Below, in pieces: positions 26,188 to 37,059 of a stretch of DNA of 64,000 nt. This stretch comes from Leucobacter exalbidus (lineage in GTDB: Bacteria > Actinomycetota > Actinomycetes > Actinomycetales > Microbacteriaceae), in the NCBI RefSeq assembly GCF_017834145.1, contig NZ_JAFIDA010000001.1, forward strand, positions 372,001-436,000, read 5' to 3'. Below the pieces are notes generated by a model that worked only from the letters and a program-made list of their open reading frames with translations, was not told the origin of the DNA and did no database searches. A program made the translations under genes and the position numbers. Every line of letters begins with the position of its first letter. The stretch's first letter is position 1.

Positions 26188-27578
26188 ACGCCGAGCACGC
26201 ATCAGCTTCTGGGATCTTGATTCGGGGCGCACGCCTCGCCGCAGATATCACCGAGCGCGCGGGGGATCATCTCGCCGCTCCCACCGTTGACCTGCGCATC
26301 GCGGGCGGTCGCATTGTCGAGCGCGGCACCGATCTCGCCGCACGCGAGGGCGAACGCGTCATCGACGCGACCGGTCTCGTCGCCATGACCGGTCTCGTTG
26401 ACCTGCACACCCACCTGCGCGAGCCCGGCGGAGAACAGTCAGAGACTGTTCTGACGGGTACCCGCGCCGCTGCTGCCGGCGGGTTCACGAGCGTGTTCGC
26501 AATGGCCAACACGATGCCCGTGGCCGATACCGCTGGCGTCGTCGAACAGGTGCAGGCTCTGGGCGATGCCGCGGGCTACGCCACGGTGCGCCCCATCGGT
26601 GCGGTCACCGAAGATCTCGCGGGCGAACGCCTGAGCGAGATCGGCGCGATGGCCCAGTCACGCGCCGGTGTGCGCGTGTTCTCAGACGACGGCAAGTGCG
26701 TGCACGACCCGCTGCTGATGCGCCGCGCGCTCGAGTACGTGAAGACCTTTGACGGCGTGATTGCGCAGCACGCGCAGGATCCCCGCCTCACCGAGGGTGC
26801 TCAGATGAATGAGGGCGCGCTCTCGAGCGAGCTCGGGCTGAAGGGCTGGCCCGCCGTCGCTGAGGAGTCCATCATCGCCCGCGATGTGCTGCTCGCCGAG
26901 CACGTGGGCGCACGCCTGCATATCTGCCACCTCTCGACCGCAGGTTCGGTCGAGGTGATTCGCTGGGCGAAGGCCCGCGGCGTGCAGGTGACCGCCGAGG
27001 TCACCCCGCACCACCTGATCCTCACCGAAGAGCTCGTGCGCAGCTACGATCCCCGCTACAAGGTGAACCCGCCGCTGCGTCGCAACGAAGACGTGGTTGC
27101 CCTGCGTCAGGCGGTCGCCGATGGCGTCATCGACATCATCGCCACCGACCACGCCCCGCACCCGGTCGAAGCGAAAGAGTGTGAGTGGGACGCGGCAGCG
27201 TTTGGCATGGTGGGCCTCGAGTCGGCACTGCCGATCGCGCTCACGACGCTGGTACGCGAGGGTCACGCGAGCTGGGCAGAGCTTGAGCACTTGCTCTCGC
27301 ACAAGCCCGCCCAGATCGGCCGCCTCGAGGGCCACCCGAGCGCGCTGCAGGCCGGCGAGGTCGCTGACCTCGTGCTCGTCGATCCCAACGGTGAAAGCGA
27401 ATTCGATCTCGCCCGGTTGCGCGGCTTGAGTGTGAACTCACCGTTCCTCGGCATGACGCTCGCAGGCCACGTGGCCTACACGGTGCGCCACGGCCAACTC
27501 ACCCTCGACCAGGGCGAACTCGTTGCCGCCGAGGTCGTCGCGCAGGCCGCTAAGACCGCGCAGGCGGCACAGGCATGA
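26184..27578 (+). CDS. pyrC: Dihydroorotase
   Basis: Class I dihydroorotase (464 aa) that closes carbamoyl aspartate to dihydroorotate. Metal-binding residues are in [12 protein letters not shown] (HxH), in [10 protein letters not shown], in [10 protein letters not shown] and in [10 protein letters not shown]. The carboxylated Lys normally found in this family may be the Lys in DDGKCVHD, which I cannot confirm. The start ATG overlaps the pyrB stop, and the stop overlaps the next gene's ATG by four bases. Confidence 0.96.
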   Translation: MNAEHASASGILIRGARLAADITERAGDHLAAPTVDLRIAGGRIVERGTDLAAREGERVIDATGLVAMTGLVDLHTHLREPGGEQSETVLTGTRAAAAGGFTSVFAMANTMPVADTAGVVEQVQALGDAAGYATVRPIGAVTEDLAGERLSEIGAMAQSRAGVRVFSDDGKCVHDPLLMRRALEYVKTFDGVIAQHAQDPRLTEGAQMNEGALSSELGLKGWPAVAEESIIARDVLLAEHVGARLHICHLSTAGSVEVIRWAKARGVQVTAEVTPHHLILTEELVRSYDPRYKVNPPLRRNEDVVALRQAVADGVIDIIATDHAPHPVEAKECEWDAAAFGMVGLESALPIALTTLVREGHASWAELEHLLSHKPAQIGRLEGHPSALQAGEVADLVLVDPNGESEFDLARLRGLSVNSPFLGMTLAGHVAYTVRHGQLTLDQGELVAAEVVAQAAKTAQAAQA

Positions 27579-28135
27579 GCCGCACCGGTTTCGCCTTGCT
27601 GATGGTGGGGATCGCCGTCTTGATTCTCGCCCTGATGTGGCTCGGTTGGCGTGCACGCGCCAAGCGCGACGCGGGCATTGCGCTCAACGTCGCCCCGCTC
27701 GCGGGCGCGCTGATCGCAGAATTCGTCGGCGTGCAGTACGTGTCGACCACACAGCTCGGGCTCGCCTTCGAACGCGTGTCGATCGCTGGCCTGCGCTACA
27801 AGGGTCGGGCTGAGCTCACCGTGCTGACCGGGGGAGTCATCATCGCGATCAACGGCGAGGCTCCCATCTCGATTCCGGCAAGCGATGTGCTGGGCACCTC
27901 ACGTGCCAATGGGCGCATCGGCAAGGCCGTAGAATCCGGTGGCATCTCGGTGCTTGAGTGGCGCGCCCCCGAGGGCCGCGCCCTTGAATCGGGATTCCGG
28001 TTCGACGAGCCTGCCCAGCAGAAGCAGTTTGAAGCCGCCATCTCTCAGATTTCCATCCAAACCCTCGCGGGGGCCGAGCAGGCCGCCGCGCACACTTCAA
28101 CATCATCTACAGATACGACCCAGGAGGACGCGTGA
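27575..28135 (+). CDS. Small membrane protein of the pyr operon (PH-like)
   Basis: A 186-residue protein with one N-terminal membrane helix (about 5-22, FALLMVGIAVLILALMWLG), a short basic stretch and a soluble domain predicted to be mostly beta (YVSTTQLGLAFERVSIAGLRYKGRAELTV). It lies between pyrC and carA, exactly where many actinobacteria have such a gene; in M. tuberculosis the equivalent is, as I recall, Rv1382, an export or membrane protein. The four-base overlaps on both sides show it is an integral part of the operon. The role in pyrimidine synthesis is unknown. Confidence 0.8.
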   Translation: MSRTGFALLMVGIAVLILALMWLGWRARAKRDAGIALNVAPLAGALIAEFVGVQYVSTTQLGLAFERVSIAGLRYKGRAELTVLTGGVIIAINGEAPISIPASDVLGTSRANGRIGKAVESGGISVLEWRAPEGRALESGFRFDEPAQQKQFEAAISQISIQTLAGAEQAAAHTSTSSTDTTQEDA

Positions 28136-29343
28136 CTACGCACACCACCGATGTAACAGCGCCGCCGGCGAGCGCGGTACCGACAGGTGCCGCCGTGTTG
28201 GTTCTTGAGGACGGCACGCGATTTGCGGGCCGCGCCTATGGTGCTACGGGCCAGACCTTCGGTGAGATTGTTTTCTCGACCGGCATGACGGGCTACCAAG
28301 AGACCCTCACCGATCCGTCGTACGCCGGCCAGATCGTGCTGATGACCGCCCCCCACATTGGCAACACGGGCATGAACGACACCGACATGGAGTCGCGCAA
28401 GATCTGGGTCGCCGGATTCATTGTGCGCGATCCGGCGCGCCGGGTTTCGAACTTCCGTGCCCAGCGCTCACTCGATGAAGACCTCGTGAACGACGGCATC
28501 GTCGGCATCTCAGGCATCGACACCCGCGCCGTCACGCGCCGCATCCGCTCAGCGGGCGCGATGCGCTCTGGCGTGTTCTCGGGCGCGGCCCTCGAACTCA
28601 GCGACGAAGAGCAGCTCACGCTCGTGCTCGAGCAGGCGAGCATGTCGGGCAAGAACCTGTCGACGACCGTCACCACCCCCGAGCGCTACGACGTTGCTGT
28701 CGCAGCAGGCGCGACCCGGATCGGCACAATCGCAGTGCTCGACCTCGGTATTAAGCGCGCGACGGTGAACTACCTCGCAGAGCACGGCTTCGACGTTGTG
28801 GTGTTGCCCGCCACCACCACGGCAGACGAAGTGCGCGCCATCGCTCCCGACGCACTGTTCTTCTCGAACGGCCCGGGCGACCCCGCAGCTAGCGACACCC
28901 AGGTGGCGCTGCTGCAGGAGATGCTGCGCGACGGCGTACCGTACTTCGGTATCTGCTTCGGCAACCAGCTGCTCGGCCGCGCACTCGGCCTGAACACATA
29001 CAAGCTGCCCTTCGGTCACCGCGGCATCAACCAGCCCGTGCTCGATAAGCGCACCGGCCGCGTTGAGATCACGGCCCAGAACCACGGCTTCGCCGTCGAA
29101 GCGCCCATCGAGGGCGAGTTCGAGTCACCCGCAGGCTTCGGCCGCGTACAGGTGAGCCACTACAGCCTGAACGACCAGGTCGTCGAGGGGCTTGAATGCC
29201 TCGACATCCCCGCGTTCTCGGTGCAGTACCACCCCGAGGCAGCGGCAGGCCCGCACGACGCCTTCTACCTTTTTGAACGTTTCGCTGAAACGGTTCGTGC
29301 GCACCAGCAGCGCACCAACGCCGGCACCGAGGAGACCAACTAA
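28132..29343 (+). CDS. carA: Carbamoyl-phosphate synthase small subunit (glutaminase)
   Basis: Provides ammonia from glutamine to CarB (403 aa). The N-terminal domain has [16 protein letters not shown] and [21 protein letters not shown]. The class I glutamine amidotransferase domain has the nucleophile Cys in [15 protein letters not shown] and the His/Glu pair in [14 protein letters not shown]. The GTG start overlaps the preceding gene by four bases and the stop shares one base with the carB ATG. Confidence 0.97.
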   Translation: MTTHTTDVTAPPASAVPTGAAVLVLEDGTRFAGRAYGATGQTFGEIVFSTGMTGYQETLTDPSYAGQIVLMTAPHIGNTGMNDTDMESRKIWVAGFIVRDPARRVSNFRAQRSLDEDLVNDGIVGISGIDTRAVTRRIRSAGAMRSGVFSGAALELSDEEQLTLVLEQASMSGKNLSTTVTTPERYDVAVAAGATRIGTIAVLDLGIKRATVNYLAEHGFDVVVLPATTTADEVRAIAPDALFFSNGPGDPAASDTQVALLQEMLRDGVPYFGICFGNQLLGRALGLNTYKLPFGHRGINQPVLDKRTGRVEITAQNHGFAVEAPIEGEFESPAGFGRVQVSHYSLNDQVVEGLECLDIPAFSVQYHPEAAAGPHDAFYLFERFAETVRAHQQRTNAGTEETN

Positions 29344-32300
29344 TGCCTAAGCGCACAGACATCAATTCTGTTCTCGTCATCGGCTCAGGGCCGATCGTCA
29401 TTGGCCAGGCCTGTGAGTTTGACTACTCAGGCACCCAGGCCTGCCGCGTGCTGCGCGAAGAGGGCGTGCGCGTCATCCTCGTGAACTCGAACCCCGCAAC
29501 GATCATGACCGACCCCGATTTCGCCGACGCCACCTACGTCGAGCCGATCACCACCGAGGTCATCGAGTCGATCATCATCAAGGAAAAGCCCGACGCAATT
29601 CTGCCGACGCTGGGTGGCCAGACCGCACTGAACGCGGCCATGGCGCTCCACGAGCAGGGCATCCTTGAGAAGCACGGCGTTGAGCTCATCGGCGCAAAGC
29701 CCGAGGCCATCAACCGCGGCGAAGATCGCCAGATCTTCAAGCAGCTCGTGCTCGAGTGCGGCGCAGACGTCGCAAAGTCGTACATCGTCAACACGGTTGA
29801 AGAAGCGAAGGAATACGCGAAGGACCTGGGCTACCCCCTCGTCGTACGCCCCTCGTTCACCATGGGCGGCCTCGGCTCAGGCTTCGCCTACACCGAAGAA
29901 GAGCTCGTACGCATCGTCGGTGACGGCCTGCACTACAGCCCCACCACCGAGGTGCTGCTCGAGGAGTCGATCCTCGGGTGGAAGGAATACGAGCTCGAGC
30001 TGATGCGCGACAACGCCGATAACTCGGTGGTTGTCTGCTCGATCGAGAACGTTGACGCCGTGGGCGTGCACACGGGTGACTCGATCACTGTGGCCCCCGC
30101 GCTCACGCTCACCGACCGTGAGTTCCAGAAGCTGCGCGACATCTCGATCGACATCGTGCGCTCGGTGGGCGTTGACACCGGCGGCTGCAACATTCAGTTC
30201 GCCATCGACCCGCGCACGGGCCGCATCATCGTCATCGAGATGAACCCCCGCGTATCACGCTCCTCGGCCCTCGCATCGAAGGCCACCGGGTTCCCGATCG
30301 CCAAGATCGCTGCGAAGCTGGCCCTGGGCTACCGCCTCGACGAGATCTCGAACGACATCACGAAGATGACGCCCGCAAGCTTCGAGCCCTCGATCGATTA
30401 TGTTGTCGTGAAGGTGCCGCGTTTTGCGTTCGAGAAGTTCCCGGCCGCTGATGACACGCTGACCACCACCATGAAGTCGGTGGGCGAGGCCATGGCCATC
30501 GGTCGCAACTTCACCTCGGCGCTGCAGAAGTCACTGCGTTCACTCGAGAAGCGCGGCAGCTCCTTCCACTGGGAGGCGCCGACGCGCACCGTCGAGGATC
30601 TGCTCGAAACGATGAAGCGCCCCACTGACGGCCGCATCGTCGATATTCAGCAGGCCCTGCGCCTGGGTGCAACGATCGAGCAGGTCTTCGCATCGACCTC
30701 GATCGACCCCTGGTTCCTCGACCAGATCGTGCTCATCAACGAGGTCGCCGAGCAGGTTATTGCTGCCCCGCAGCTCACCGTTGACGTGCTGCGCGAGGCT
30801 AAGGATCACGGCTTCTCTGACGTACAGCTCGCCCAGCTGCGCGGTGTTAGCGAGTCTGAGATTCGTGGCCTGCGCCACGGCCTCGGCCTGCGCCCCGTCT
30901 TCAAGACGGTCGACACCTGTGCCGGCGAGTTCCCCGCGCTCACGCCGTACCACTACTCGTCATACGACCAAGAGACCGAGGTGACGCCCTCTGACCGTAA
31001 GAAGATCGTCATCCTCGGTTCGGGCCCCAACCGCATCGGTCAGGGCATCGAGTTTGATTACTCGTGCGTGCACGCCTCGTTCGCCCTGTCTGAGGCGGGC
31101 TACGAGACGATCATGATCAACTGCAACCCCGAGACGGTTTCGACCGACTACGACACGAGCGATCGACTCTACTTTGAGCCGCTCACGCTCGAGGACGTGC
31201 TCGAGGTCATCCACGCCGAGCAGGCTTCTGGCGAACTCGTCGGCGTCGTCGTGCAGCTCGGTGGCCAGACGGCCCTCGGCCTCGCGCAGCCTCTCAAGGA
31301 CGCAGGCATTCCGATCCTCGGCACCACGCCCGAGGCGATTGACCTCGCCGAAGAGCGCGGCGCATTCTCTGAGATCCTTGACCGCGCTGGCATCCTGTCA
31401 CCGCGCAATGGCACCGCCATTGACAAGGAAGGCGCGATTCGCATCGCCGAAGAAATCGGCTACCCCGTGCTCGTGCGCCCCTCGTTCGTGCTTGGCGGCC
31501 GCGGCATGGAGATCCTGTACGACACCGACTCGATGCACGGCTACTTCGAGCGCATCGCGGGTCACGCACTCGTGGGCGCAGGCCACCCGCTCTTGATCGA
31601 CCGCTTCCTCGATGACGCCATCGAGATCGATGTCGACGCCATCTATGACGGCGAGCAGATGTACGTCGGTGGCATTATGGAGCACATCGAAGAGGCCGGT
31701 GTGCACTCGGGTGACTCGAGCTGCACCCTGCCCCCCGTCACCCTCGGCCACGCCGAGATCGCACGGGTGCGCGAGGCCACACTCGGCATTGCCGAGGGCC
31801 TCGGCGTGCGCGGCCTGCTGAACGTCCAGTTCGCAATCGCGCAGGGCGTGCTCTACGTGCTCGAGGCGAACCCCCGTGCAAGCCGCACGGTGCCGTTCGT
31901 GTCAAAGGCGCTGGGCACCCCGCTCGCCAAGGCCGCCGCTCGCGTGATGGCCGGCGAGACCGTGCAGCAGCTCATCGACTCGGGCCTGCTGCCCGAGCGT
32001 GACGGTTCGCGCATTCCCATCGACGCTCCGATCGCCGTGAAGGAGGCCGTACTGCCCTTCCAGCGCTTCCACACGAAGGAGGGTCAGGTCGTCGACTCGC
32101 TGCTCGGGCCCGAGATGCGTTCAACCGGTGAGGTCATGGGCATGGACCGCGACTTCCCGACCGCGTTCGCCAAGAGCCAGGCTGCCGCTGGCAGCCCGCT
32201 GCCCACCGAGGGCACCGTGTTCTTGTCGGTAGCTGACCGCGACAAGCGCGCGGTCGTGCTGCCCGCACTGCGCCTGCAGGAGCTCGGCTACACGCTGCTC

Positions 32301-32630
32301 GCCACGCAGGGCACGCAGGTCGTGCTCGCCCGCAACGGCATCAAGTCGCAGACGGTGCTGAAGCACTCGGCTCGCGCTGATGGCGAGACGATCGTTGACC
32401 TGATCAACGGCGCCCGCGTCGACATGATCATCAACACGCCCTCGGGCGGATCGGCACGCGAGGACGGTTATGAGATCCGTGCGGCCGCGGTCGCCGGTGG
32501 CGTACCCGTGTTCACGACGATCTCTGAGCTGTCGGCCGCCGTGGGCGCGCTGTCGGCTGCTGCGGTGAGCTTCGATGTGAAGTCACTGCAGGAGTACTCG
32601 GCCGACCGCGCTGCGGCGCTGAACGCATAA
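29343..32630 (+). CDS. carB: Carbamoyl-phosphate synthase large subunit
   Basis: CarB (1095 aa) makes carbamoyl phosphate for both pyrimidine and arginine synthesis. Two homologous ATP-grasp halves are visible: [20 protein letters not shown] at the start and [19 protein letters not shown] near residue 555, with the matching [14 protein letters not shown] and [14 protein letters not shown] loops. The C-terminal MGS-like domain (about 955-1095) ends in [19 protein letters not shown], the region where allosteric effectors bind in other CarB. Length and motifs are complete. Confidence 0.98.
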   Translation: MPKRTDINSVLVIGSGPIVIGQACEFDYSGTQACRVLREEGVRVILVNSNPATIMTDPDFADATYVEPITTEVIESIIIKEKPDAILPTLGGQTALNAAMALHEQGILEKHGVELIGAKPEAINRGEDRQIFKQLVLECGADVAKSYIVNTVEEAKEYAKDLGYPLVVRPSFTMGGLGSGFAYTEEELVRIVGDGLHYSPTTEVLLEESILGWKEYELELMRDNADNSVVVCSIENVDAVGVHTGDSITVAPALTLTDREFQKLRDISIDIVRSVGVDTGGCNIQFAIDPRTGRIIVIEMNPRVSRSSALASKATGFPIAKIAAKLALGYRLDEISNDITKMTPASFEPSIDYVVVKVPRFAFEKFPAADDTLTTTMKSVGEAMAIGRNFTSALQKSLRSLEKRGSSFHWEAPTRTVEDLLETMKRPTDGRIVDIQQALRLGATIEQVFASTSIDPWFLDQIVLINEVAEQVIAAPQLTVDVLREAKDHGFSDVQLAQLRGVSESEIRGLRHGLGLRPVFKTVDTCAGEFPALTPYHYSSYDQETEVTPSDRKKIVILGSGPNRIGQGIEFDYSCVHASFALSEAGYETIMINCNPETVSTDYDTSDRLYFEPLTLEDVLEVIHAEQASGELVGVVVQLGGQTALGLAQPLKDAGIPILGTTPEAIDLAEERGAFSEILDRAGILSPRNGTAIDKEGAIRIAEEIGYPVLVRPSFVLGGRGMEILYDTDSMHGYFERIAGHALVGAGHPLLIDRFLDDAIEIDVDAIYDGEQMYVGGIMEHIEEAGVHSGDSSCTLPPVTLGHAEIARVREATLGIAEGLGVRGLLNVQFAIAQGVLYVLEANPRASRTVPFVSKALGTPLAKAAARVMAGETVQQLIDSGLLPERDGSRIPIDAPIAVKEAVLPFQRFHTKEGQVVDSLLGPEMRSTGEVMGMDRDFPTAFAKSQAAAGSPLPTEGTVFLSVADRDKRAVVLPALRLQELGYTLLATQGTQVVLARNGIKSQTVLKHSARADGETIVDLINGARVDMIINTPSGGSAREDGYEIRAAAVAGGVPVFTTISELSAAVGALSAAAVSFDVKSLQEYSADRAAALNA

Positions 32631-33517
32631 TGACGCACACCGTGCCCACGTTCGGGGGGAGGCTCGCCGCGCAGTTCGCGGCGGGCCGCCACCTGTGCGC
32701 CGGCATTGACCCGCACGCCGCGCTGCTCGATGAGTGGGGCGTCGACAACGATGCCGCCGGTGCCGAGCGGATGGGCCGCGACGTCGTCGCGGCCGCCGCC
32801 GGCGTCGCCGCGTGCGTGAAGCCGCAAATTGCCCTCTTCGAACGCTTTGGTTCGGCGGGTTTTGCGGCCCTCGAGCGCGTCTTTGCTGATGCGCGCGAGG
32901 CCGGGCTGCTTGTGGTCGCCGATGTGAAGCGCGGCGATATTGGTTCGACGTTCGCCGCCTACGCTGATGCGTGGTTGACCCCGGGCGCCCCGCTCGAGGC
33001 CGACGCGATGACGGTGGTGGCATACCAGGGCTTCGACAGCCTGGCCGGCGCCTTCCGCCACGTCACCGATCACGGCAAGGGCATGTTCGTGCTCGCCGCG
33101 ACCTCGAATCCCGAGGCTCGCGAGGTGCAGCGCGCCATTCGTGAGGACGGTCGCACCGTCGCCGCGGCCATGGTCGCTGACGCCGAGGACTGGAACGCAG
33201 TGCACGCCGCGTCTCACGACACCGATCCTGCAGCTCACGAGGTCGGCTCCATTGGCGTCGTGCTCGGCGCGACCCTCGCACTCGATGACTTCGGCATCGC
33301 CACGGGGGAGCGGCCCGCGGGCCCAGCCCTCCCCGTACTCGCCCCCGGCTTCGGCCACCAGGGCGCCCGTATCGAAGACGCGCATCGCATCTTCGGCGGC
33401 ATCGGGCAGGCGCTGCTCGCCAACGAATCACGCAGCATTCTGCGCGGCGGCTCAACCGGTCTTTCGATCCGGATCAAAGAACGCGCCGCAGCCATTCAGG
33501 CAGCGCTCGCGGCGTAA
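32630..33517 (+). CDS. pyrF: Orotidine 5'-phosphate decarboxylase (type 2)
   Basis: Final step of UMP synthesis (295 aa). It shows the type 2 family features: the N-terminal [28 protein letters not shown], the catalytic [14 protein letters not shown] (the DxKxxD array) and a C-terminal [11 protein letters not shown] phosphate-binding region. It shares one base with the carB stop. pyrD and pyrE are not in the window, so the operon lacks two of the de novo enzymes. Confidence 0.95.
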   Translation: MTHTVPTFGGRLAAQFAAGRHLCAGIDPHAALLDEWGVDNDAAGAERMGRDVVAAAAGVAACVKPQIALFERFGSAGFAALERVFADAREAGLLVVADVKRGDIGSTFAAYADAWLTPGAPLEADAMTVVAYQGFDSLAGAFRHVTDHGKGMFVLAATSNPEAREVQRAIREDGRTVAAAMVADAEDWNAVHAASHDTDPAAHEVGSIGVVLGATLALDDFGIATGERPAGPALPVLAPGFGHQGARIEDAHRIFGGIGQALLANESRSILRGGSTGLSIRIKERAAAIQAALAA

Positions 33518-33532
33518 CATCCGCGCATCCAG

Positions 33533-33577
33533 ATGCTCGGCGGGGCCACTTCAGGCCCCGCCGAGCATTCGCGTTTT
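33533..33577 (+). terminator. Rho-independent terminator of the pyr operon
   Basis: A perfect 15-bp stem (33533-33547 with 33554-33568) with a six-base loop follows the pyrF stop and leads into GCGTTTTT. Confidence 0.93.
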
Positions 33578-33635
33578 TGGGTGCGGCACCCCGGCCCTTT
33601 TTTATCGTCAGGCCATGTGACCGGGCTAAAGGGGG

Positions 33636-33641
33636 TATCGT
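33636..33641 (+). promoter_or_regulatory. -10 element directly before the mIHF-gmk start
   Basis: TATCGT lies seven bases before the ATG at 33649. With the terminator just upstream, it gives the fusion gene its own promoter, and the transcript would start at or next to the ATG (leaderless). Confidence 0.55.
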
Positions 33642-33648
33642 GGTAGTG

Positions 33649-34575
33649 ATGAGCGAGAAGATGCACCCGGGTGCTCACCCGATGCCCACAGTTGATCGTA
33701 CGGCCGCGAGCCGTGCGGCGGTCGCGGCCCGCCAGGCCCGCGCAGAGCTTAAGCGCAAGCTGCGCAGTGGCGATACCACTCCGCTGCGCGTGCTTGAGCA
33801 GTCGTTGGTACCGGGGAGTCCCGCGGCAACGCTGCGCATCACAGACTTTCTGCTGTCCTTTCCCGCCATTGGCGAGGTGAAGTCAGATCGTGTGCGTCGC
33901 GACCTCGATATTTCAGACAAGAAGCGCCTCGGCGGCCTCGGCAAGCTGCAGCGCGACCGTCTCACCGCGTTCGTGCACGAGCGCATGGGCGTGACCGGCG
34001 AGCGAGATCGCCCGCCGTTGACCGTGCTGGCCGGGCCCACCGCCGTCGGTAAGGGCACCGTCGCCACCTATATTCGTGAGCACTTCCCTGAGGTGCGACT
34101 GTCGGTGTCGGCGACGACCCGTGATGCCCGCCCCGGCGAGGTTGACGGTTCGCACTACTATTTCGTAGACAATGAGGGCTTTGACCGTATGCTCGCGGGC
34201 GGCGATCTGCTCGAGTGGGCCACGGTGCACAACAAGCACCGTTACGGCACGCCGCGCGGCCCCGTCGTTGAAGCTGCCGCACGCGGTGAGCTGATGCTGC
34301 TCGAAATCGATCTGCAGGGCGCCCGCCAGGTGCGCGCCAGCATGCCGGAGGCGAAGCTCGTATTCCTGGCGCCCCCCAGCTGGGATGAGCTCGTGAACCG
34401 CCTCGTCGGCCGCGGCACCGAAGACGAAGAAGAACGCACCAGGCGCCTTGAGACGGCCAAGATTGAGCTGGCCGCCGCCGAAGAGTTCGACGAGATCATC
34501 GTCAACGACGAAGTGCCCAAGGCGGCTGAACGGCTGCTCGCTGTGATGCGCGGCGAGCGAAACACCACCGCATGA
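33649..34575 (+). CDS. gmk: Fusion of actinobacterial integration host factor (mIHF) and guanylate kinase
   Basis: A 308-residue two-domain protein. Residues about 20-112 match actinobacterial mIHF, an H2TH-type nucleoid DNA-binding protein ([53 protein letters not shown]). From about residue 122 it is a complete guanylate kinase, with Walker [10 protein letters not shown] (Lys135), [20 protein letters not shown] and [12 protein letters not shown]. In most actinobacteria these are separate adjacent genes (pyrF, mihF, gmk). Here there is no stop or start between them and almost no linker. The ATG at 33649 follows TATCGT by seven bases and has no Shine-Dalgarno. rpoZ, the usual next gene, is absent. 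Confidence 0.9.
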   Translation: MSEKMHPGAHPMPTVDRTAASRAAVAARQARAELKRKLRSGDTTPLRVLEQSLVPGSPAATLRITDFLLSFPAIGEVKSDRVRRDLDISDKKRLGGLGKLQRDRLTAFVHERMGVTGERDRPPLTVLAGPTAVGKGTVATYIREHFPEVRLSVSATTRDARPGEVDGSHYYFVDNEGFDRMLAGGDLLEWATVHNKHRYGTPRGPVVEAAARGELMLLEIDLQGARQVRASMPEAKLVFLAPPSWDELVNRLVGRGTEDEEERTRRLETAKIELAAAEEFDEIIVNDEVPKAAERLLAVMRGERNTTA

Positions 34576-35648
34576 TCCTTGCAGTTCCAGCGCTCACCGC
34601 GCTGACGATGATCGCTGCTACTGCAAATGGGGCTGAAGCAGAGAACCTCAGCCCGCATCAGTTCCTCGGAATACCAGTGGCGCTCTTGGGCGCAGCTTTT
34701 CTGGCGTTCGGTGCGCAGTATCAGTCGCGCGGCCTGAACAAGGTCGAGCGACTCACCGGCGAAAGCGCCGGCAGCGGGCTGTCAATCGCCCACATGCTGA
34801 AGCTGGTGGCACGACCGTCATGGGTGATTGGCACATTGCTGCTGGGGCTCGCCGTGCTACTGCAGATCGGTTCGCTGTCGCTGTCACCGCTGATCGTGGT
34901 GCAGCCCATCGGCGTCGTGGGTCTCGTTATCACCTCGGTGCTGAACTCAAAGCTCAGCGGAGTGAAGCTGGGCAAGCGGGCAAAGTCGGCAATTGGCATG
35001 TGCGTCGCCGGCACTATTTGTTTCGTTACGGTTGCCGCGTTCACGGCCTCTGACCGGCCCGTCACCGACCAGAAGCTCATCATTATTCTGGTGCTGTTTG
35101 GTATCGTCTTCATCGTCACAATCGGCACGCTGCTGCTGCTGCGTCGCCGCGCCATTGCGCTGCTCTACATCGTGGGCGCCGGCGTGCTCTACGGCTTTGT
35201 GGCCACCTTCGCGAAAGCGGTCATCGGCCGTGTGCAGCAGGGCGACTTTGACCTGCTGACCTGGCTGTGCGTAGCCGCACTGCTCGCGGGTGCACTCGTG
35301 GGTATGGTGTACGTGCAGAACGCCTACTCGTCTGGCCCGCCCGACCTCGTGGTGGCCGGGCTCACGGTTATCGACCCGCTGATCGCCGTGCTCATCGGCA
35401 TCGTTGTGCTGAACGAGGCCGCGGGGGCCCCCGGGTGGGCCATCATTGGCTTCATCGTCACCGGCATAGTGGCTGTGGTGGGGGTCATTGGTCTCGCCCG
35501 GTACCATCCGCAAACGGGTCAGTCAGTCATCGTTGAAAGCACCGCTGTGACAACCGACGGCGTTGCTGACACGGTCGCCCCCGCGACGTCTGCTGAGTCT
35601 GCTGCCCCTGCTGCGGGTCAAACTCACGCTGAGAACGAACGCCGCTAA
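34572..35648 (+). CDS. DMT-superfamily (NIPA/EamA-like) membrane transporter
   Basis: A 358-residue integral membrane protein with about nine or ten predicted helices. The repeated pattern, for example [21 protein letters not shown] near the N-terminus, [17 protein letters not shown] and [21 protein letters not shown], is typical of drug/metabolite and NIPA-like transporters. The last ~45 residues are a hydrophilic Ala/Thr-rich tail. The substrate is unknown. The ATG overlaps the gmk stop by four bases, so the two are translationally coupled even though no functional link is evident. Confidence 0.8.
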   Translation: MILAVPALTALTMIAATANGAEAENLSPHQFLGIPVALLGAAFLAFGAQYQSRGLNKVERLTGESAGSGLSIAHMLKLVARPSWVIGTLLLGLAVLLQIGSLSLSPLIVVQPIGVVGLVITSVLNSKLSGVKLGKRAKSAIGMCVAGTICFVTVAAFTASDRPVTDQKLIIILVLFGIVFIVTIGTLLLLRRRAIALLYIVGAGVLYGFVATFAKAVIGRVQQGDFDLLTWLCVAALLAGALVGMVYVQNAYSSGPPDLVVAGLTVIDPLIAVLIGIVVLNEAAGAPGWAIIGFIVTGIVAVVGVIGLARYHPQTGQSVIVESTAVTTDGVADTVAPATSAESAAPAAGQTHAENERR

Positions 35649-35690
35649 ACCCGCAGCCCCCGCATAGGGTTGCCGCACTACAGTGGAAAT

Positions 35691-36302
35691 GTGAGCATTC
35701 AGTTTCCTTCAGAGTTCGGCCCCGAAGGGGCAACGCAGGGTGCTGCCCGCAACCGACGTGCACCGCGCACGTGGATCGGGTTCTTGGTCGGCGCCCTGAT
35801 GATTGTGGCCGGCATCGGCCTGGTCTTCTGGCCGCTATCATCGGCCACCGGGCTGCTGGGAATACTCGTGGGCACGGCGCTGCTCGTCAATGGCATCGGG
35901 CTGATGACGCGCGGCGGTATCGCGCTGTTCGGTGGCGCGCTGCTCGCGGTGCTGGGCATCTGCTCGTTCCTGCTGCCTGAAGCTATCGCTGGCGCCCTCG
36001 TCACCTTCGCTGGTATTGGCCTGCTTGCACTGGGTGCAGTGTGGATCACCTTTGCATCGCGCATTGTCGGCGCGGCGGTGTCGCGCGCTGGCGGGCGAGG
36101 TTTGGGCGCGATCGCAGCCCTCGTGCCCGGCATCTTGCTCGTGATCGGCGGCGTGATCGGACTCGTCTGGCCCGAGCTTGCCCTTGCCGTAGTGGCCGTT
36201 GTTGGTGGGCTCTGCGTGATCGCGGTGGGCTGCCTCGTCATCTGGATCACGCGCAAGGTACGTCGCGGAGGCCCGGCCGCGCAGACCACGATCATTATCT
36301 AA
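35691..36302 (+). CDS. DUF308/HdeD-like membrane protein
   Basis: A 203-residue protein with a 30-residue hydrophilic N-terminus and six closely spaced hydrophobic helices rich in Gly, Ala and Val (for example FLVGALMIVAGIGLVFWPL and GILLVIGGVIGLVWPELALA). Paired-helix repeats with a WPxxA motif at the ends are typical of DUF308/HdeD proteins. The C-terminus is basic. The GTG at 35691 follows TACAGT (35679-35684) by six bases, so it is probably leaderless. No function is assigned. Confidence 0.75.
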   Translation: MSIQFPSEFGPEGATQGAARNRRAPRTWIGFLVGALMIVAGIGLVFWPLSSATGLLGILVGTALLVNGIGLMTRGGIALFGGALLAVLGICSFLLPEAIAGALVTFAGIGLLALGAVWITFASRIVGAAVSRAGGRGLGAIAALVPGILLVIGGVIGLVWPELALAVVAVVGGLCVIAVGCLVIWITRKVRRGGPAAQTTIII

Positions 36303-36316
36303 CTTGTTCTTAAACG

Positions 36317-36358
36317 CAATCGCGCCAATGATGTTTATAAACATCATTGGCGCGATTG
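36317..36358. repeat. Perfect 42-bp palindrome IR1
   Basis: Arms of 21 bases without a spacer (36317-36337 and 36338-36358). The centre reads ATGATGTTTATAAACATCAT. It lies 15 bases after the DUF308 gene and could act as a terminator, but has no U-tract. Its core is shared with IR2 upstream of the fic gene, and both are followed by GATGCTTWAA, so it may be a second copy of the fic operator/promoter. Confidence 0.85.
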
Positions 36359-36406
36359 ATGCTTAAAGCACACGATGGCCCCTACGGCTCTCACTGAATC
36401 GCGTGA

Positions 36407-36906
36407 TCAGGCACCGTTCGAGGGACTGGTGACAAGGGGAGAGCTGTTCTCGGAGCAGATACCCGCAAGATGGCTCGTTGCGGTGCAAAATTCCTCGTTC
36501 AGGTTAAGCTCGTAGTCCTCGTTCGTCGCCACACGAGCTACGTCTGCTAATGATTCAGAGATCCCAGAAGCGCTAGATTGCACAAGCTCCTCCCAGTGCG
36601 CGATGGTGCTGGCCTCACGCGTGCTGAACTCGGCCTGATCGATCTAGTTGGCGTCAAGCTCCCAGAGATCATCCATGGTCTGAGTCAAGAGTAAACCCGC
36701 TTGAGCGCATTCATTCGCTATAGCGGCGTCTTGAACCTCATGCCTTTCGCTTCGCCGCCAAATTGCTCAAGTGGGTCCGTTGCCTCGACGGATACATCCT
36801 GGGGTGAAATTGCGGCCTCGCTCGCGCAGCCACTGAGGGCAAAGAGCGCACCTGCCATGCACAGCGCAATTTGAAGCGAAGTGAGCAGTGGTTTCGTGGG
36901 CGACAT
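36407..36906 (-). pseudogene. Broken lipoprotein gene (one frameshift, one nonsense codon)
   Basis: The first 62 codons (from 36906) encode a lipoprotein start with a lipobox ALSGC (about residue 27). The frame then stops at 36718. Shifting the frame by one base near 36737-36742 gives a continuous second half beginning KDAAIANECAQAGLLL, broken only by a TAG at 36644-36646. It goes on through IAHWEELVQSSASGISE and NEEFCTATSHLAGICSEN to a stop at 36407-36409. The intact protein would have had about 165 residues. The two lesions make decay more likely than a sequencing error. No family is recognised. Lower GC than its neighbours. Confidence 0.75.
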
Positions 36907-36985
36907 CTATCCTCTTCTTCGGTGTGTGCTTCAGACCCAGGCTCAGGCCCAGATCATTACTTGACCCTAGGCTTCAAGCTTGGCG

Positions 36986-37016
36986 CCGCAATCATGTTTA
37001 CTAAACGTCATTGCGG
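36986..37016. promoter_or_regulatory. Palindrome IR2, candidate operator upstream of fic
   Basis: Arms of 15 bases (36986-37000 and 37002-37016) around one central base, with two mismatches. It contains CAATCATGTTTA-C-TAAACGTCATTG, which matches the centre of IR1. It lies 44 bases before the fic start. Fic proteins of this type carry a C-terminal winged helix, so autoregulation at this site is plausible. Confidence 0.6.
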
Positions 37017-37059
37017 AAATGGGATGATGCTTTAATAACGTCAAGCAAAGGGAGAGGTC

